Assembly (NCBI RefSeq): GCF_025060895.1
Contig: NZ_JANZKV010000031.1
Location: 1-64,000 of the forward strand
Length of the DNA stretch: 64,000 bases
DNA from: Stieleria sedimenti
GTDB lineage: Bacteria > Planctomycetota > Planctomycetia > Pirellulales > Pirellulaceae
Reading direction: 5' to 3'
The stretch's first letter is position 1; each line of letters begins with the position of its first letter. The notes under the pieces were generated by a model. It searched no databases. It saw nothing but the letters and a program-made list of their open reading frames with translations, and was not told where the DNA came from. Positions 42,776-51,862 of the stretch are shown piece by piece. The position numbers were made by a program, and so were the translations under genes.

Positions 42776-45700
42776 TCACGCCTTTTTGATCTTGCAGAAA
42801 TCTCCCGCCATAAACTTTTTCATCAATGCATTCTCGTAGGTCGGTCTCAATCCCAGTCCGGCCGGTCGCCAGAGGCCTTTGCCGCCAACGCCGCCGGGTT
42901 CAGCCCGCGTGATTTTCACCATCGCTTCGCGTGGCGCACCGGTTGGGCAATGCACATCGGGCACAAAGCCTTGCGTCATGTCCTGGGTCAGCATCTCTTT
43001 CACGTTCAGCGAATCGGTCATCCAGGTCGGCTTGATGAATCCGCGTGTGCAACTTTGGTGGCTGCCGCTGCGGAACATTGCCTTGTATTTCGTCGTCGGC
43101 GATTGCGCCATGCCGTCGGCCCGTTCCTTGGCACCCTGCACCGTGCCGAAGGTTGCTCCGTGGGCGTTGTGCCACATCCGCGTCACGCCGCGCGGCGTGC
43201 CGGGGTAGTAGCGTGCCCGGGCCATCAGGCGAGCCATCTCGTAGGCTTCCGGGTTGTGTTCCCACCCGTGAAACGGACGGTCTTTGGGATCTGCATCGAT
43301 CCACACATAATCACCTTCTTCGATGCCAAGCTTCTTGGCATCCAGAGGGTGCATGTCGACATACATCTCTCCGACCATCGGCATCCGGCGGTCTTCGCGG
43401 TTCATGTCGCCGAACGGGCCGAACCAAACCGCGATGATGTCCACATCCGTCGGCGTCGTGTGCGCCCCGTGACGATACTTCGGCGTATGGAAAATAAACT
43501 CGTAGCCATACTTCGTCAGCGGATGCTGGGTGTGCAGCAACTCATCAACCGTCAGAATCACGTGTCGAGCCTGACGCGCGTCGCCCGACAGATCCTTGCG
43601 ATCGGCACCGTAATCCTCGGGGGTCTTGGGATTGAGCAGTGGATGTTTGCCGGCGACGATCACGTTGGGTTCATAGAATGTCGAATCGATCGGTTCGCGA
43701 TGCACGATCAGGTTCTCGCCGCTGTCCATGAACTCCTGTTCGTCGCGATAGAATTCCAATCGTCCTGATCGCGTGTACCAAGGTCGATGCTCGTTGGATT
43801 GCTCCCAGCCGCCGATTTTTGGATACGTTCGCGTTTCCAGGATCGTCGGGATGCCCTGTTTTGCCTTGGCTTCCAGATCCTCGATCTTGTAGCCGCGTGT
43901 GGCGTTGGAGTGATCCAGGATGCGTTGCAAGTAGGGCCGCGATGTGCCCGCGTGAATGAACTTCCAGTAGTCGTCCATCCGCCCGTCGCCGATCAACTTG
44001 CCCATCGCCGAACACAAGCCGGCGGCAACCTCCGCATCACCGCGAGTGTCATGAATGCGTGGCAGGGGTGTCTCAGGGAAAATGTACAGGAACGGATTGG
44101 TGACACTGATCGTCATGTCGGGGAACTTCATCTCGGCCCAGCTGTCGACTGGGAAGACGACGTCGGCGTATTCGCAACTCGCCGTCCACCACCATTCGTT
44201 CACGCCGACATACTCGACGCGGCGCAGTGTGTTGACGACAGTTTCGTAATGTCCCTTGGCGTTGCCGATCAATGAATTGGAATTTGACACATGAATCGAC
44301 TTCGATGGCGTCGGCAAATGCGTCTTGCCGGTCAACACCGCATCGCCGTAGCGCAGGATCGTGTCACCGTGATTGAAGTAGTGAACCGATTCGCCGCGGA
44401 AATACTTCTTCAGGTTCGTGACCGGCTGGTCGGCGTCCAGCTGCGGCGCGAACGGATTTTCGGCAATGTATTGTCCCAGCCCACTGAAGAACGCCGCCCG
44501 GTAATTTCCGGCATAGGAGCCGACGTTGCCCCCGACAAAACCGACGTTGCGAGTCAACGCCGCGATCAAGAACACGGCGCGGTCTTTGAGGTCGCTGTTG
44601 AAGTACTGGTTCGGCCCCATGCCCAGAACAAACGACGTCTTTTCAGGGTTGGCGGCGATTTGTTTCGCCAGCGAACGAATCGCGTCCGCGGGAGCCCAAG
44701 TTAATTTTTCGACATCCTCGGGCGTGTACGATCCGTCGAGCAGTTCCTTCGTGACGTCGTAAACGGTGCGGCACTTGACGGTCTGTCCGTCGGTCAACCT
44801 GACGTCAAACGTACCCGTGAGTGCCGGATGGACACCTGTGTCTGAAAAGATCTTTCCGACCAAGTCCCGATGGATCGCATGGGGAGCCTGCTGGTCACCA
44901 TCCCACAACACGAAATCCCCCCATTCTTCGCGTCGGGTGCTCGTCAAGATCGCTCCGGGCTGGGCGTAGGGTTTTGGTGACTTTTCACCGGGCTGAGTCA
45001 CCACGACGCCGTTTTTGAGCGTTTGGTTTTGGTAGTCGGGGAACACGTCGGTGGCTTGAAGCATCTTGCCATTGTCCATCCGGACCAACAGCGGCAAGTC
45101 AGTGTGAGACGTCACGTATTGTTCGTCGTACAATTTTTCCTGCATGACAACTTGGGCCAAGCCGAGTGCCAACGCGGGTGTCGTGCCGGGACGAACAATA
45201 AACGCTTCGTCGGCTTTGCATGTCGTCGCCGAATACTCCGCGGCGATGACAACCACCTTTGATCCTTTCATCCTGGCTTCGGTCAACCAGTGCGCGTCGG
45301 GCATTTTGGTGCACACCCAATTCATGCCCCAGACCAAAATCAAATTCGATCGCTCGACGTTGCATAAATCAAAGTCAACGGTCTGCTGCCCCGTGACCAT
45401 CGGGTGACCGGGTGGCAAGTCGGTATGCCAAGAATAGTTGTCCCATCCGCGGGCACCGATTGCATCTTCTGGTTCGACGCCGCGTACCTTGCTGTCCAAC
45501 AGCGCCATGGAGTTCGCCATGCGATATTGGGCGAAAATTCGCGTCGCCCCCAGTGCCGCCATGCCGCCGCGGAATTTTAATGTTTGTGTTCCAGCTCCTT
45601 CGGTGGCGTCAACCATCAGCGGGTCGTAACCCTGCTTCAGCAAACGCTGCTTGCCGTCTTCGCCACTGTATGTTTCGGCGATGTTCTTCATCGCTTTGGC

Positions 45701-46258
45701 GCTGTATTGGAACGCCTCGTCCCAAGTCACGGCGACCCAGGGATCACGACCTCGATTCAAGTAGCGATCCGCGTCAACCGCTCCCGTCTCCGGATCGCGA
45801 GGGAATCCGGCATCGGCCCACTCCTTGAACCCCTTGCGAACCAGCGGACGTTTGCAACGACGATCGCCATAGAATCGCCGCACCAACGCCAGACCTTTTT
45901 GACAAACACGCGGCTCCCAACGTGGACTCGCCTTATTGCCCGCCAAGTCGGTTGCCTTTGAGAAACCGAACGTGGGACTGATGCGTGTGACGACGCCGTT
46001 CTTGATGTGGGCGTTGAGCAGGCAGTTGTGCGTGTCGTTGGGGGCGCACAAGAACGTGAACGTCGAATCCGACTTGTACAGGTCGCGGTAGAGCTGTTCC
46101 CAATCGCGATTCGGATAACTGCCCAGCGGGTTGTCGATCGTCAACGGTTCGATATTCTGAACCGCGTCCTGGGCCCAGCTGTTGACGGTTGCCGCGCCGG
46201 CCCCGGCCAGGGTCAGCTGAAACAGAAACTGACGACGATTCCCTTGACGACCAGCCAT
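42776..46258 (-). CDS. Exported molybdopterin alpha subunit, type II DMSO-reductase family (NarG/NxrA/EbdA-like)
   Basis: Catalytic subunit, 1160 aa, with bis-MGD cofactor. ATG 46258 has a strong gggagg site and gives a Tat leader ([16 protein letters not shown]), so the enzyme works in the periplasm. The N-terminal 4Fe-4S site reads C71-x3-D75-x3-C79-x39-C119, where NarG has H-x3-C-x3-C-x34-C: Asp sits in place of a Cys. The Mo-ligand Asp of the type II group aligns with Asp280 in [11 protein letters not shown]. Candidate substrates for this group include nitrate, nitrite, chlorate, selenate, dimethylsulfide and aromatic hydrocarbons; nothing here fixes which. First gene of the operon, divergent from an Rrf2 regulator. 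Confidence 0.87.
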   Translation of the reverse strand: MAGRQGNRRQFLFQLTLAGAGAATVNSWAQDAVQNIEPLTIDNPLGSYPNRDWEQLYRDLYKSDSTFTFLCAPNDTHNCLLNAHIKNGVVTRISPTFGFSKATDLAGNKASPRWEPRVCQKGLALVRRFYGDRRCKRPLVRKGFKEWADAGFPRDPETGAVDADRYLNRGRDPWVAVTWDEAFQYSAKAMKNIAETYSGEDGKQRLLKQGYDPLMVDATEGAGTQTLKFRGGMAALGATRIFAQYRMANSMALLDSKVRGVEPEDAIGARGWDNYSWHTDLPPGHPMVTGQQTVDFDLCNVERSNLILVWGMNWVCTKMPDAHWLTEARMKGSKVVVIAAEYSATTCKADEAFIVRPGTTPALALGLAQVVMQEKLYDEQYVTSHTDLPLLVRMDNGKMLQATDVFPDYQNQTLKNGVVVTQPGEKSPKPYAQPGAILTSTRREEWGDFVLWDGDQQAPHAIHRDLVGKIFSDTGVHPALTGTFDVRLTDGQTVKCRTVYDVTKELLDGSYTPEDVEKLTWAPADAIRSLAKQIAANPEKTSFVLGMGPNQYFNSDLKDRAVFLIAALTRNVGFVGGNVGSYAGNYRAAFFSGLGQYIAENPFAPQLDADQPVTNLKKYFRGESVHYFNHGDTILRYGDAVLTGKTHLPTPSKSIHVSNSNSLIGNAKGHYETVVNTLRRVEYVGVNEWWWTASCEYADVVFPVDSWAEMKFPDMTISVTNPFLYIFPETPLPRIHDTRGDAEVAAGLCSAMGKLIGDGRMDDYWKFIHAGTSRPYLQRILDHSNATRGYKIEDLEAKAKQGIPTILETRTYPKIGGWEQSNEHRPWYTRSGRLEFYRDEQEFMDSGENLIVHREPIDSTFYEPNVIVAGKHPLLNPKTPEDYGADRKDLSGDARQARHVILTVDELLHTQHPLTKYGYEFIFHTPKYRHGAHTTPTDVDIIAVWFGPFGDMNREDRRMPMVGEMYVDMHPLDAKKLGIEEGDYVWIDADPKDRPFHGWEHNPEAYEMARLMARARYYPGTPRGVTRMWHNAHGATFGTVQGAKERADGMAQSPTTKYKAMFRSGSHQSCTRGFIKPTWMTDSLNVKEMLTQDMTQGFVPDVHCPTGAPREAMVKITRAEPGGVGGKGLWRPAGLGLRPTYENALMKKFMAGDFCKIKKA

Positions 46259-46336
46259 TGCGAATCCCTCCCGGTGGGCGGTTTGTGCAACGATTCTGAG
46301 CAAAAGAGCTAATGGCGAATTCCGGATACGCAATTC

Positions 46337-46353
46337 GGTAATAGGATGTTACC
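46337..46353. promoter_or_regulatory. Dyad in the molybdoenzyme/Rrf2 shared promoter region
   Basis: The palindrome ggtaa-taggatg-ttacc lies 79 bp upstream of the alpha-subunit start and 159 bp upstream of the Rrf2 gene. Rrf2 regulators bind dyads of this size class, so it is a candidate operator. No better-known consensus (NsrR, IscR or FNR) fits exactly. Confidence 0.4.
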
Positions 46354-46511
46354 TTAATCGGCGGTGATGGGTCAAGCTTCGGAGCGTCGATTTCGGCCGC
46401 TGATACGAATTGCCGCAGGCTGGTGGCGTGCGGCGAGATTCGTTGCTAGGTGGCGGCCACCCCAAGCTGACCCGTCGCATTCAACCGATGCGAACCACAG
46501 AGAGAACCATC

Positions 46512-46919
46512 ATGTTGCAGCAAAAAACCACTCAAAACGCGATCGCGGTCATGAGCCGGTTGGCGGAACTCTATTCCGATTCAACCGCCGTCGCTTCGTC
46601 GCGTGAACTGGCCAAGAGTCGCAACCTGCCGGCACCGCTTGTCGCCAAGATCATGACGGAGCTCTCGCGAGGCGGATTGGTCAGCGGATCACCCGGACCC
46701 GGCGGCGGCTACCGTTTGGCAAAACCGCCCGCTTCGATTTCACTCAAAGATGTTGCGATGTTATTTGAGCGTGAAACGGAAACTCTCTGTGCCTACGGCC
46801 CCGGTTGGTGCGGCCACAATGATCCCTGTCCTCTGCACAACTCGGTGGTTGCCATGAAGCAAGTCTTTGAAGACTACTTAACCAACACAACGTTCGCTTT
46901 GTTTGAAAAGCAGCCCTGA
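46512..46919 (+). CDS. Rrf2-family transcriptional regulator with three clustered cysteines
   Basis: About 135 aa. A winged helix-turn-helix (SRELAKSRNLPAPLVAKIMT, then GLVSGSPGPGGGYRLAKPP) is followed by C-x6-C-x5-C (LCAYGPGWCGHNDPC), the Fe-S ligand region of IscR/NsrR/RsrR-type sensors. Such proteins sense Fe-S status, redox state or NO. It is divergent from the molybdoenzyme operon and the obvious candidate for its control. An in-frame ATG at 46488 is an alternative start. Confidence 0.88.
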   Translation: MLQQKTTQNAIAVMSRLAELYSDSTAVASSRELAKSRNLPAPLVAKIMTELSRGGLVSGSPGPGGGYRLAKPPASISLKDVAMLFERETETLCAYGPGWCGHNDPCPLHNSVVAMKQVFEDYLTNTTFALFEKQP

Positions 46920-46982
46920 GCAATCCAAAGCAGCCCTGAGCCGATCAGTACATTCATCAATTCAATTTGCCTGACGGCGCAC

Positions 46983-47120
46983 GCGCAATGCCACTCACTT
47001 TGGCACTGAATGAGTGAGCGGACCGGCGCGAGCCGTCCGGTTTGACCTTGAAAGACCGGAGGGCTCGCGCCCTGCCGCTAACAAGAGCCCCGGCTTGGCG
47101 CCATAGTAAGTGGCATTGGC
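46983..47120. repeat. Palindromic element (CAATG-arm type), single core
   Basis: Arms gcaatgccactcactttggc and the facing gccatagtaagtggcattgg enclose a core in the opposite orientation to the copy at 42571 (ggcgcgagccgtccggtttg, then accggagggctcgcgccctg). It lies directly after the Rrf2 gene. Confidence 0.87.
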
Positions 47121-47156
47121 CGCACGGCGGCTTCGCCAACCCATCGAGGACTACCA

Positions 47157-47320
47157 TGAGGACCATCTGCACACTTGTCATCATCGTTTCCAGTCTCAGT
47201 TCCACTTTCGCGGACTCACCAATTTACTCGCAACTCTGGGGCGAGCGGGGCGAACGTTGGACGGCGAGGTCGCATTTAAAACCCCCTTCCCCTTATTCTC
47301 GTCTTGCGGGCTGTTTCTGA
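47157..47320 (+). pseudogene. Truncated start of a secreted protein
   Basis: An ATG opens a 54-codon frame with a clear signal peptide (MRTICTLVIIVSSLSSTFA) and a mature start IYSQLWGERGERWTARSHL, then runs into stops. In planctomycetes this LWG..GE.W...S.L start introduces large secreted proteins, from which only the first exported residues remain here. It sits just beyond the right arm of the palindromic element. The following 300 bp (to 47634) carry no gene. Confidence 0.5.
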
Positions 47321-47634
47321 TTTCGGGCGGCGGTTCGTCCGACCGAGTGAAAATACAGAACAGGTAGGGGGAAAACGACGCGGGGCAAGACGACTACAAT
47401 CTGGAATTGTTTTGCCACTATTGTTTTGTCACTCCTTCCCGAATCGGCCGCTGGAAAACGGTAAGAAGATTTCGGAGGTAAGAAAATTGGATCCTGATTT
47501 GGTGCCACCCTACGGAAATGGTCTTCCTTGTTCAACGACGCAGTACGGATGGATCCGTTCTTGAGACGTTGCGACTTGACCGATAGTGGATGTCATGCAC
47601 AGCATGACCTACTCTGGCATTTTGAATCACTGAA
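47321..47634. other. Intergenic region, no gene seen
   Basis: Downstream of the truncated secreted-protein start and of the complex III operon. Holds a short palindrome gtcatgcacagcatgacc (47591-47608) whose relative, gcatgcacagcatgcc, appears at the right end of the window (63959-63974). Otherwise nothing recognisable. Confidence 0.45.
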
Positions 47635-48957
47635 TCAATAGGCATCGGTGATGGCGACTGAAGCACTCAGTCGTGGGTCGCCCGTGGGGACCATCGATGT
47701 GCGCGTGGCGATCATTGACGCTCCGAGCAGGTAGACGCAGAGGGCGAATAGCAGCGTTCCGATTTCCGGCAAGCCGAACGTGAAATGCGGCCCGAGTTCC
47801 GGCATCACCAACCAGTACAAATCGAAGTAGTGCATCAACAATAGCCAGCCGGTCCAGAAGATCATCGCGTTCGAGTTGGTCTTCACATGCCGTGACATGA
47901 TCCCGAGGAATGGGATGATGAAATGCCCAAACAACAGCAACACCAGCAGGTATCCCCAACTGTTCGTGTAGCCTTCCGCCATCGACGCACCACGAACAAC
48001 AAACCAGCGTGTGGTTTCGGGCACGTTGGCGTACCACAACAGCATGTATTGGCTGAATGCGATGTACCCCCAAAAAAACACGAACGCGAACAACAATCGT
48101 CCCAGATCGCGGCGGTGTTCGTCGGACAGTGCAACCGGGAAGAGATCGAATCGCTGCAACAGCAGGATTGCCAGCAGGTTGATGGAAAACCCGCCGACGG
48201 CACAACCGGCGAAGAAATAGACTCCGTAGATCGTGCTGTACCAATGCGGGTCGATCGACATCAACATGTCAAAGGCGGCGTACGTCAACGTGATCCCGAA
48301 CGCGAAGACGGAGACTCCGGCCCACCATTCCATTTGTCGCGTGTCGTCGTCACCGCCTGCGAGAGAATCTTGATGACGCGAACGGCTGAAGTAGAACCAT
48401 GCGATCAACGTCCAGATGCCGAAGAACACGAGACTGCGGAGAATGAACGCGGTTGGATTGAGCCAGCCCTGCTTGCTGCGAGTGAGTTCATCAACGGTTT
48501 GATGAACGTAGAGGCTGCTATGGTGATCGTCGGCTCCGTGCGGGGCACCCGCGGCGAGCGCCGTCGGCTCATTCAGTGCGACGGGCGTTGCCCGGTGGGT
48601 GGACTCGACCGCGTCGCGTTTGGCCCACGGGTAAAGCTCGCCGCCGAGGACGACGGACAACGCGATCGGCAGGAACAACACGGCCACGGTGACAATGTTC
48701 AAACTGAAAATTTCCGCCGGGCGACGAACCAACACGTTCCATCCGGCACGCATCAGGTGCCCGATCAAGACAAAGAACAACGATCCCAGCGAGAGACTGA
48801 GGACAAACGCGAAGGCGACGAGGTACGCCAACATCACGCGGCGGCTACCGCCCGAGTAGACCGCGGCTCCAATCAGTGACAGCACCGCACCGATGAGAGC
48901 TCCGCCGGCGAGAAACTGAGTCAGTTTGCGCGGCAGCGAAAGGTGAACATTGGTCAT
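47635..48957 (-). CDS. actF: Alternative complex III subunit ActF
   Basis: A 440-aa integral membrane protein with about ten helices, the ActF-type subunit of quinol:cytochrome c oxidoreductase (alternative complex III). Typical parts: an N-terminal helix pair, then FGITLTYAAFDMLMSIDPHW, FFWGYIAFSQYMLLWYANVP and MIFWTGWLLLMHYFDLYWLV. Its start overlaps the actE stop by 4 bp. Last gene of the operon. Confidence 0.92.
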   Translation of the reverse strand: MTNVHLSLPRKLTQFLAGGALIGAVLSLIGAAVYSGGSRRVMLAYLVAFAFVLSLSLGSLFFVLIGHLMRAGWNVLVRRPAEIFSLNIVTVAVLFLPIALSVVLGGELYPWAKRDAVESTHRATPVALNEPTALAAGAPHGADDHHSSLYVHQTVDELTRSKQGWLNPTAFILRSLVFFGIWTLIAWFYFSRSRHQDSLAGGDDDTRQMEWWAGVSVFAFGITLTYAAFDMLMSIDPHWYSTIYGVYFFAGCAVGGFSINLLAILLLQRFDLFPVALSDEHRRDLGRLLFAFVFFWGYIAFSQYMLLWYANVPETTRWFVVRGASMAEGYTNSWGYLLVLLLFGHFIIPFLGIMSRHVKTNSNAMIFWTGWLLLMHYFDLYWLVMPELGPHFTFGLPEIGTLLFALCVYLLGASMIATRTSMVPTGDPRLSASVAITDAY

Positions 48958-49712
48958 GGGTTGGCTCCCGTGGGTGCCACTTGCGGTGTGCCGCCGAGCC
49001 GTGCGGCGGGCGCCGCGACTGGTGATGTGCTTTGCAATTGTCTCAAGTGCGCGACGATCGCCCAGCGATCACGCGGGTCAATCTGAGATCCGTAGCTGGG
49101 CATGTTTCTGACGCCATCGCGGATCGCTTGGAAGATCTGGCCATCCGCTCGATCACGGATTTCTTGCGTCATCAAGTTTGTCGCCGGAACCCATTTCGGT
49201 TCTTTCAATTCGATCGCCCGCAGGTTGATCGGCCCGTCGCCGATTCCCGTGGCTCCGTGGCAAAGGGCACAGAAGATCTCGTATCGCTGCTGGCCGCGCC
49301 GCAACAAGGATTCGTCGATGGTGATTTGGGCCGGCATCGTCGTCACGAACTGGATCGCACCGCTGGCCGCATCCTTGGTAAATCCGTCGAAAAAGTAAGG
49401 GTCGTCTCGCAGGTGACCTCGAGGAATCGTGCCTTCGATCGGTTGCCGCATCGCACGTCCGTCTTCGAACCAGGGGTGCGCCGCTTGGGTGCTGAATTTT
49501 GGCTGTTTATCCATGTCCATGAAAAAATGAACGCGAGGCTGACGCGAGGTCGTGCCACGCACACGATGGATCAAGAGCAGGGGGACCCAAGTCCCGATCA
49601 CGACCACGACGAGCAGCAGGGTCATCCACCACGGAGGTCGTCGGAGATTCAATTCTCGCACCAAACGGCGTGGCGTCGGTAGCGGAAACCGTTCGTCTTG
49701 GTAGGTCGGCAT
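48954..49712 (-). CDS. actE: Alternative complex III subunit ActE, monoheme cytochrome c
   Basis: 252 aa. A membrane anchor (about 30-48, TLLLVVVVIGTWVPLL) is followed by a periplasmic cytochrome c domain with one heme site (C148-AL-C151-H152, in FCALCHGATGIGDG) and a likely Met ligand near RNMPSYGS. It accepts electrons from ActA within the complex. It begins 3 bp after actD. Confidence 0.93.
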   Translation of the reverse strand: MPTYQDERFPLPTPRRLVRELNLRRPPWWMTLLLVVVVIGTWVPLLLIHRVRGTTSRQPRVHFFMDMDKQPKFSTQAAHPWFEDGRAMRQPIEGTIPRGHLRDDPYFFDGFTKDAASGAIQFVTTMPAQITIDESLLRRGQQRYEIFCALCHGATGIGDGPINLRAIELKEPKWVPATNLMTQEIRDRADGQIFQAIRDGVRNMPSYGSQIDPRDRWAIVAHLRQLQSTSPVAAPAARLGGTPQVAPTGANP

Positions 49713-49715
49713 CGG

Positions 49716-50285
49716 TCAATCCTCCATCACGACTTCGATTGACAGCGGGCTGAGCCGTTGCAGAAACTGATGTGTTGTTTCCGAATCAAAGTGTTCGTCT
49801 TTCGCCGAGATCACAATGAACAATCGGTCCGCTGTCGCGCGAAGAAACCGCTCGCTCTTGGCGAGCGGGTTGTGCAGCATCGGCAACTTGTTCAAGCCGA
49901 GCATCCCCAGCAACGTGCCGATGGCAGCGAATAGAATCGTGGTCTCAAAAATGATCGGGATGTTGGCGGGCAAACTGAATGTCGGCTTGCCGCTGATCAG
50001 GAACTCGTAACCTTGCACACTCGGCGAGAGACCGGGCACGGTCGTCGCGTTCATCCACCACGTCAGTCCGAGTCCGAACACGGCTCCGACCACACCATGC
50101 GCGAGCGTGATCCACGGCAAAATGGTCGGACGCAGCCCCATCGCTTGGTTGATGCCGTGAATCGGCATCGGACTGTGAACGTCCCAGATCATGTACCCCT
50201 CGTCGCGAACCTGCTCGGCGGCGTGCATGACGGCGGATACCGAATCAAACTCGGCGATCAGTGCGTAAGGTTGTTTGTCAGTCAT
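49716..50285 (-). CDS. actD: Alternative complex III subunit ActD (DUF3341)
   Basis: 189 aa with two membrane helices (ITLAHGVVGAVFGLGLTWWM; IIFETTILFAAIGTLLGML) and the DUF3341 start ALIAEFDSVSAVMHAAEQVR, then GYMIWDVHSPMPIHGINQAM. Fits the ActD membrane subunit. It lies 21 bp after actC. Confidence 0.93.
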   Translation of the reverse strand: MTDKQPYALIAEFDSVSAVMHAAEQVRDEGYMIWDVHSPMPIHGINQAMGLRPTILPWITLAHGVVGAVFGLGLTWWMNATTVPGLSPSVQGYEFLISGKPTFSLPANIPIIFETTILFAAIGTLLGMLGLNKLPMLHNPLAKSERFLRATADRLFIVISAKDEHFDSETTHQFLQRLSPLSIEVVMED

Positions 50286-50306
50286 GATTGTTTAATCCCA
50301 CACGGC

Positions 50307-51782
50307 CTAGGTAAACCAGTGCCCACGGCGGAGCTCCTCGGGTGTATCGGGAGAAGGCTGATAATCGAATCGCGTCGGCGGATGATCACCGTGTGCTTGC
50401 GGCATCACCGTCTTGACTTCTGCCATCGCCACCATCGGCAGGAACCGGCAGAACAACAAGAACAGCGTGAAGAACAATCCAAAGCTGCCCAGTAACATGA
50501 ACAGGTCGACCCAGGTCGGTGAGAACATCGCCCAGCTTGACGGCAAATAATCACGATGCAGCGAAGTCACGACGATCACAAATCGCTCGAACCACATGCC
50601 CACGTTCACCAAAATGGCGATCGCGAAAATGATCCACACACGCTTCCGCACCCAAGTCGACCACAACGCTTGTGGTGCGATGACGTTGCAAAACACCATC
50701 AACCAGAATGCCCACCAGTACGGGCCCAGGGGACGATTCATGAACACGAATTGTTCGTAGTGATGCTGGCTATACCAAGCGGTAAAGAATTCCACCGAAT
50801 ACGCATAGGCCACGATCATCCCCGTCCCCAGCATCACCTTGGCCATGTTTTCGATGTGCCGATGGGTAATCAGGTCTTTTAGTCCGAACCATTCTCGCGC
50901 CGGAATCGATAGAACCAGCACCATCGCAAAGCCTCCGAAGACGGCACCGGCGACGAAGTAGGGCGGAAAGATCGTGGTGTGCCAACCGGGAACCTGGGAC
51001 GTGGCAAAGTCGAACGACACGACGCTGTGAACACTCAACACCAACGGTGTCGCCAATGCAGCCAACAGCAAGTAGGCTTTCTCGAAACGCAACCAGTGCC
51101 GATTCGAACCGTTCCAACCGAGTGCGAACACGCCGTAGGCGAGCTGCTTGATCCGCGTGGTGCTGCGGTCTCGCAGGGTGGCCAGGTCCGGGATCATCCC
51201 CATGTACCAAAACAACAGTGAAACGGTCGCATAAGTACTGACCGCGAAGACGTCCCACAACAACGGGCTGCGAGCTTGGGGCCACATCGCCAGTTCGTTC
51301 GGATACGGTGCCAGCCAATACGCGTACCAGATTCGTCCGACGTGAATGCCGGGGAACAGGCCCGCACAGACCACCGCAAAAATCGTCATCGCTTCGGCAA
51401 ACCGATTGATCCCCGTTCGCCAGTTTTGCCGCAGTAGAAACAAGATCGCGGAGATCAACGTGCCCGCGTGACCAATGCCGACCCAAAACACGAAGTTGAC
51501 GATCGGGAACCCCCAACTGACGGTGTTGTTGTTGCCCCAAACCCCAACGCCGGTGACCAGCAGGTAGGTGATCGTGACCAGCAACACCGAGAGCAGCGAC
51601 AACGAAATCGCCATCGCAACATACCACATTGGCGGCGTGCGTCGCAGAGCGAGTTCGGTCACGGTGTCGGTTACGGTTGTGAAATCGTTGTCACCCAAGA
51701 CCAAAGGCACTCGCTCGCTGGGATGGTTGGCCTGCAACTCCCACTGAGACGGCTCGGTCATCGTTGTGCTGATGGTACTCAT
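50307..51782 (-). CDS. actC: Alternative complex III subunit ActC (NrfD/PsrC-like)
   Basis: 491 aa, about ten helices, the NrfD/PsrC-type quinol-binding membrane subunit: [20 protein letters not shown], then [20 protein letters not shown] and PHFVA-type ...[19 protein letters not shown] hairpin of 21-bp arms separates it from actB (80-bp gap), in contrast to the tight spacing of actC-D-E-F. Confidence 0.94.
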   Translation of the reverse strand: MSTISTTMTEPSQWELQANHPSERVPLVLGDNDFTTVTDTVTELALRRTPPMWYVAMAISLSLLSVLLVTITYLLVTGVGVWGNNNTVSWGFPIVNFVFWVGIGHAGTLISAILFLLRQNWRTGINRFAEAMTIFAVVCAGLFPGIHVGRIWYAYWLAPYPNELAMWPQARSPLLWDVFAVSTYATVSLLFWYMGMIPDLATLRDRSTTRIKQLAYGVFALGWNGSNRHWLRFEKAYLLLAALATPLVLSVHSVVSFDFATSQVPGWHTTIFPPYFVAGAVFGGFAMVLVLSIPAREWFGLKDLITHRHIENMAKVMLGTGMIVAYAYSVEFFTAWYSQHHYEQFVFMNRPLGPYWWAFWLMVFCNVIAPQALWSTWVRKRVWIIFAIAILVNVGMWFERFVIVVTSLHRDYLPSSWAMFSPTWVDLFMLLGSFGLFFTLFLLFCRFLPMVAMAEVKTVMPQAHGDHPPTRFDYQPSPDTPEELRRGHWFT

Positions 51783-51794
51783 GGTTCATTCCGC

Positions 51795-51861
51795 GGGATA
51801 GGCTTCTAGCCTGTCGTCAATGTTTCGTTACTCGTTCCTAGACAGGCTGGACGCCTATCCC
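51795..51861 (-). repeat. Intra-operon hairpin between actB and actC
   Basis: The arms gggataggcttctagcctgt (51795) and the facing acaggctggacgcctatccc (ending 51861) pair with about two mismatches across a 25-nt loop. It is in the only real gap of the act operon, upstream of the actC start, so it may attenuate read-through or stabilise one part of the mRNA. The arms resemble another small repeat family (tagcctgt). Confidence 0.75.
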
Positions 51862-51862
51862 A

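Noticed and set aside
42761-43768. 335-codon plus-strand frame inside the molybdoenzyme gene
   Set aside because: Shadow of a well-supported 1160-residue protein.
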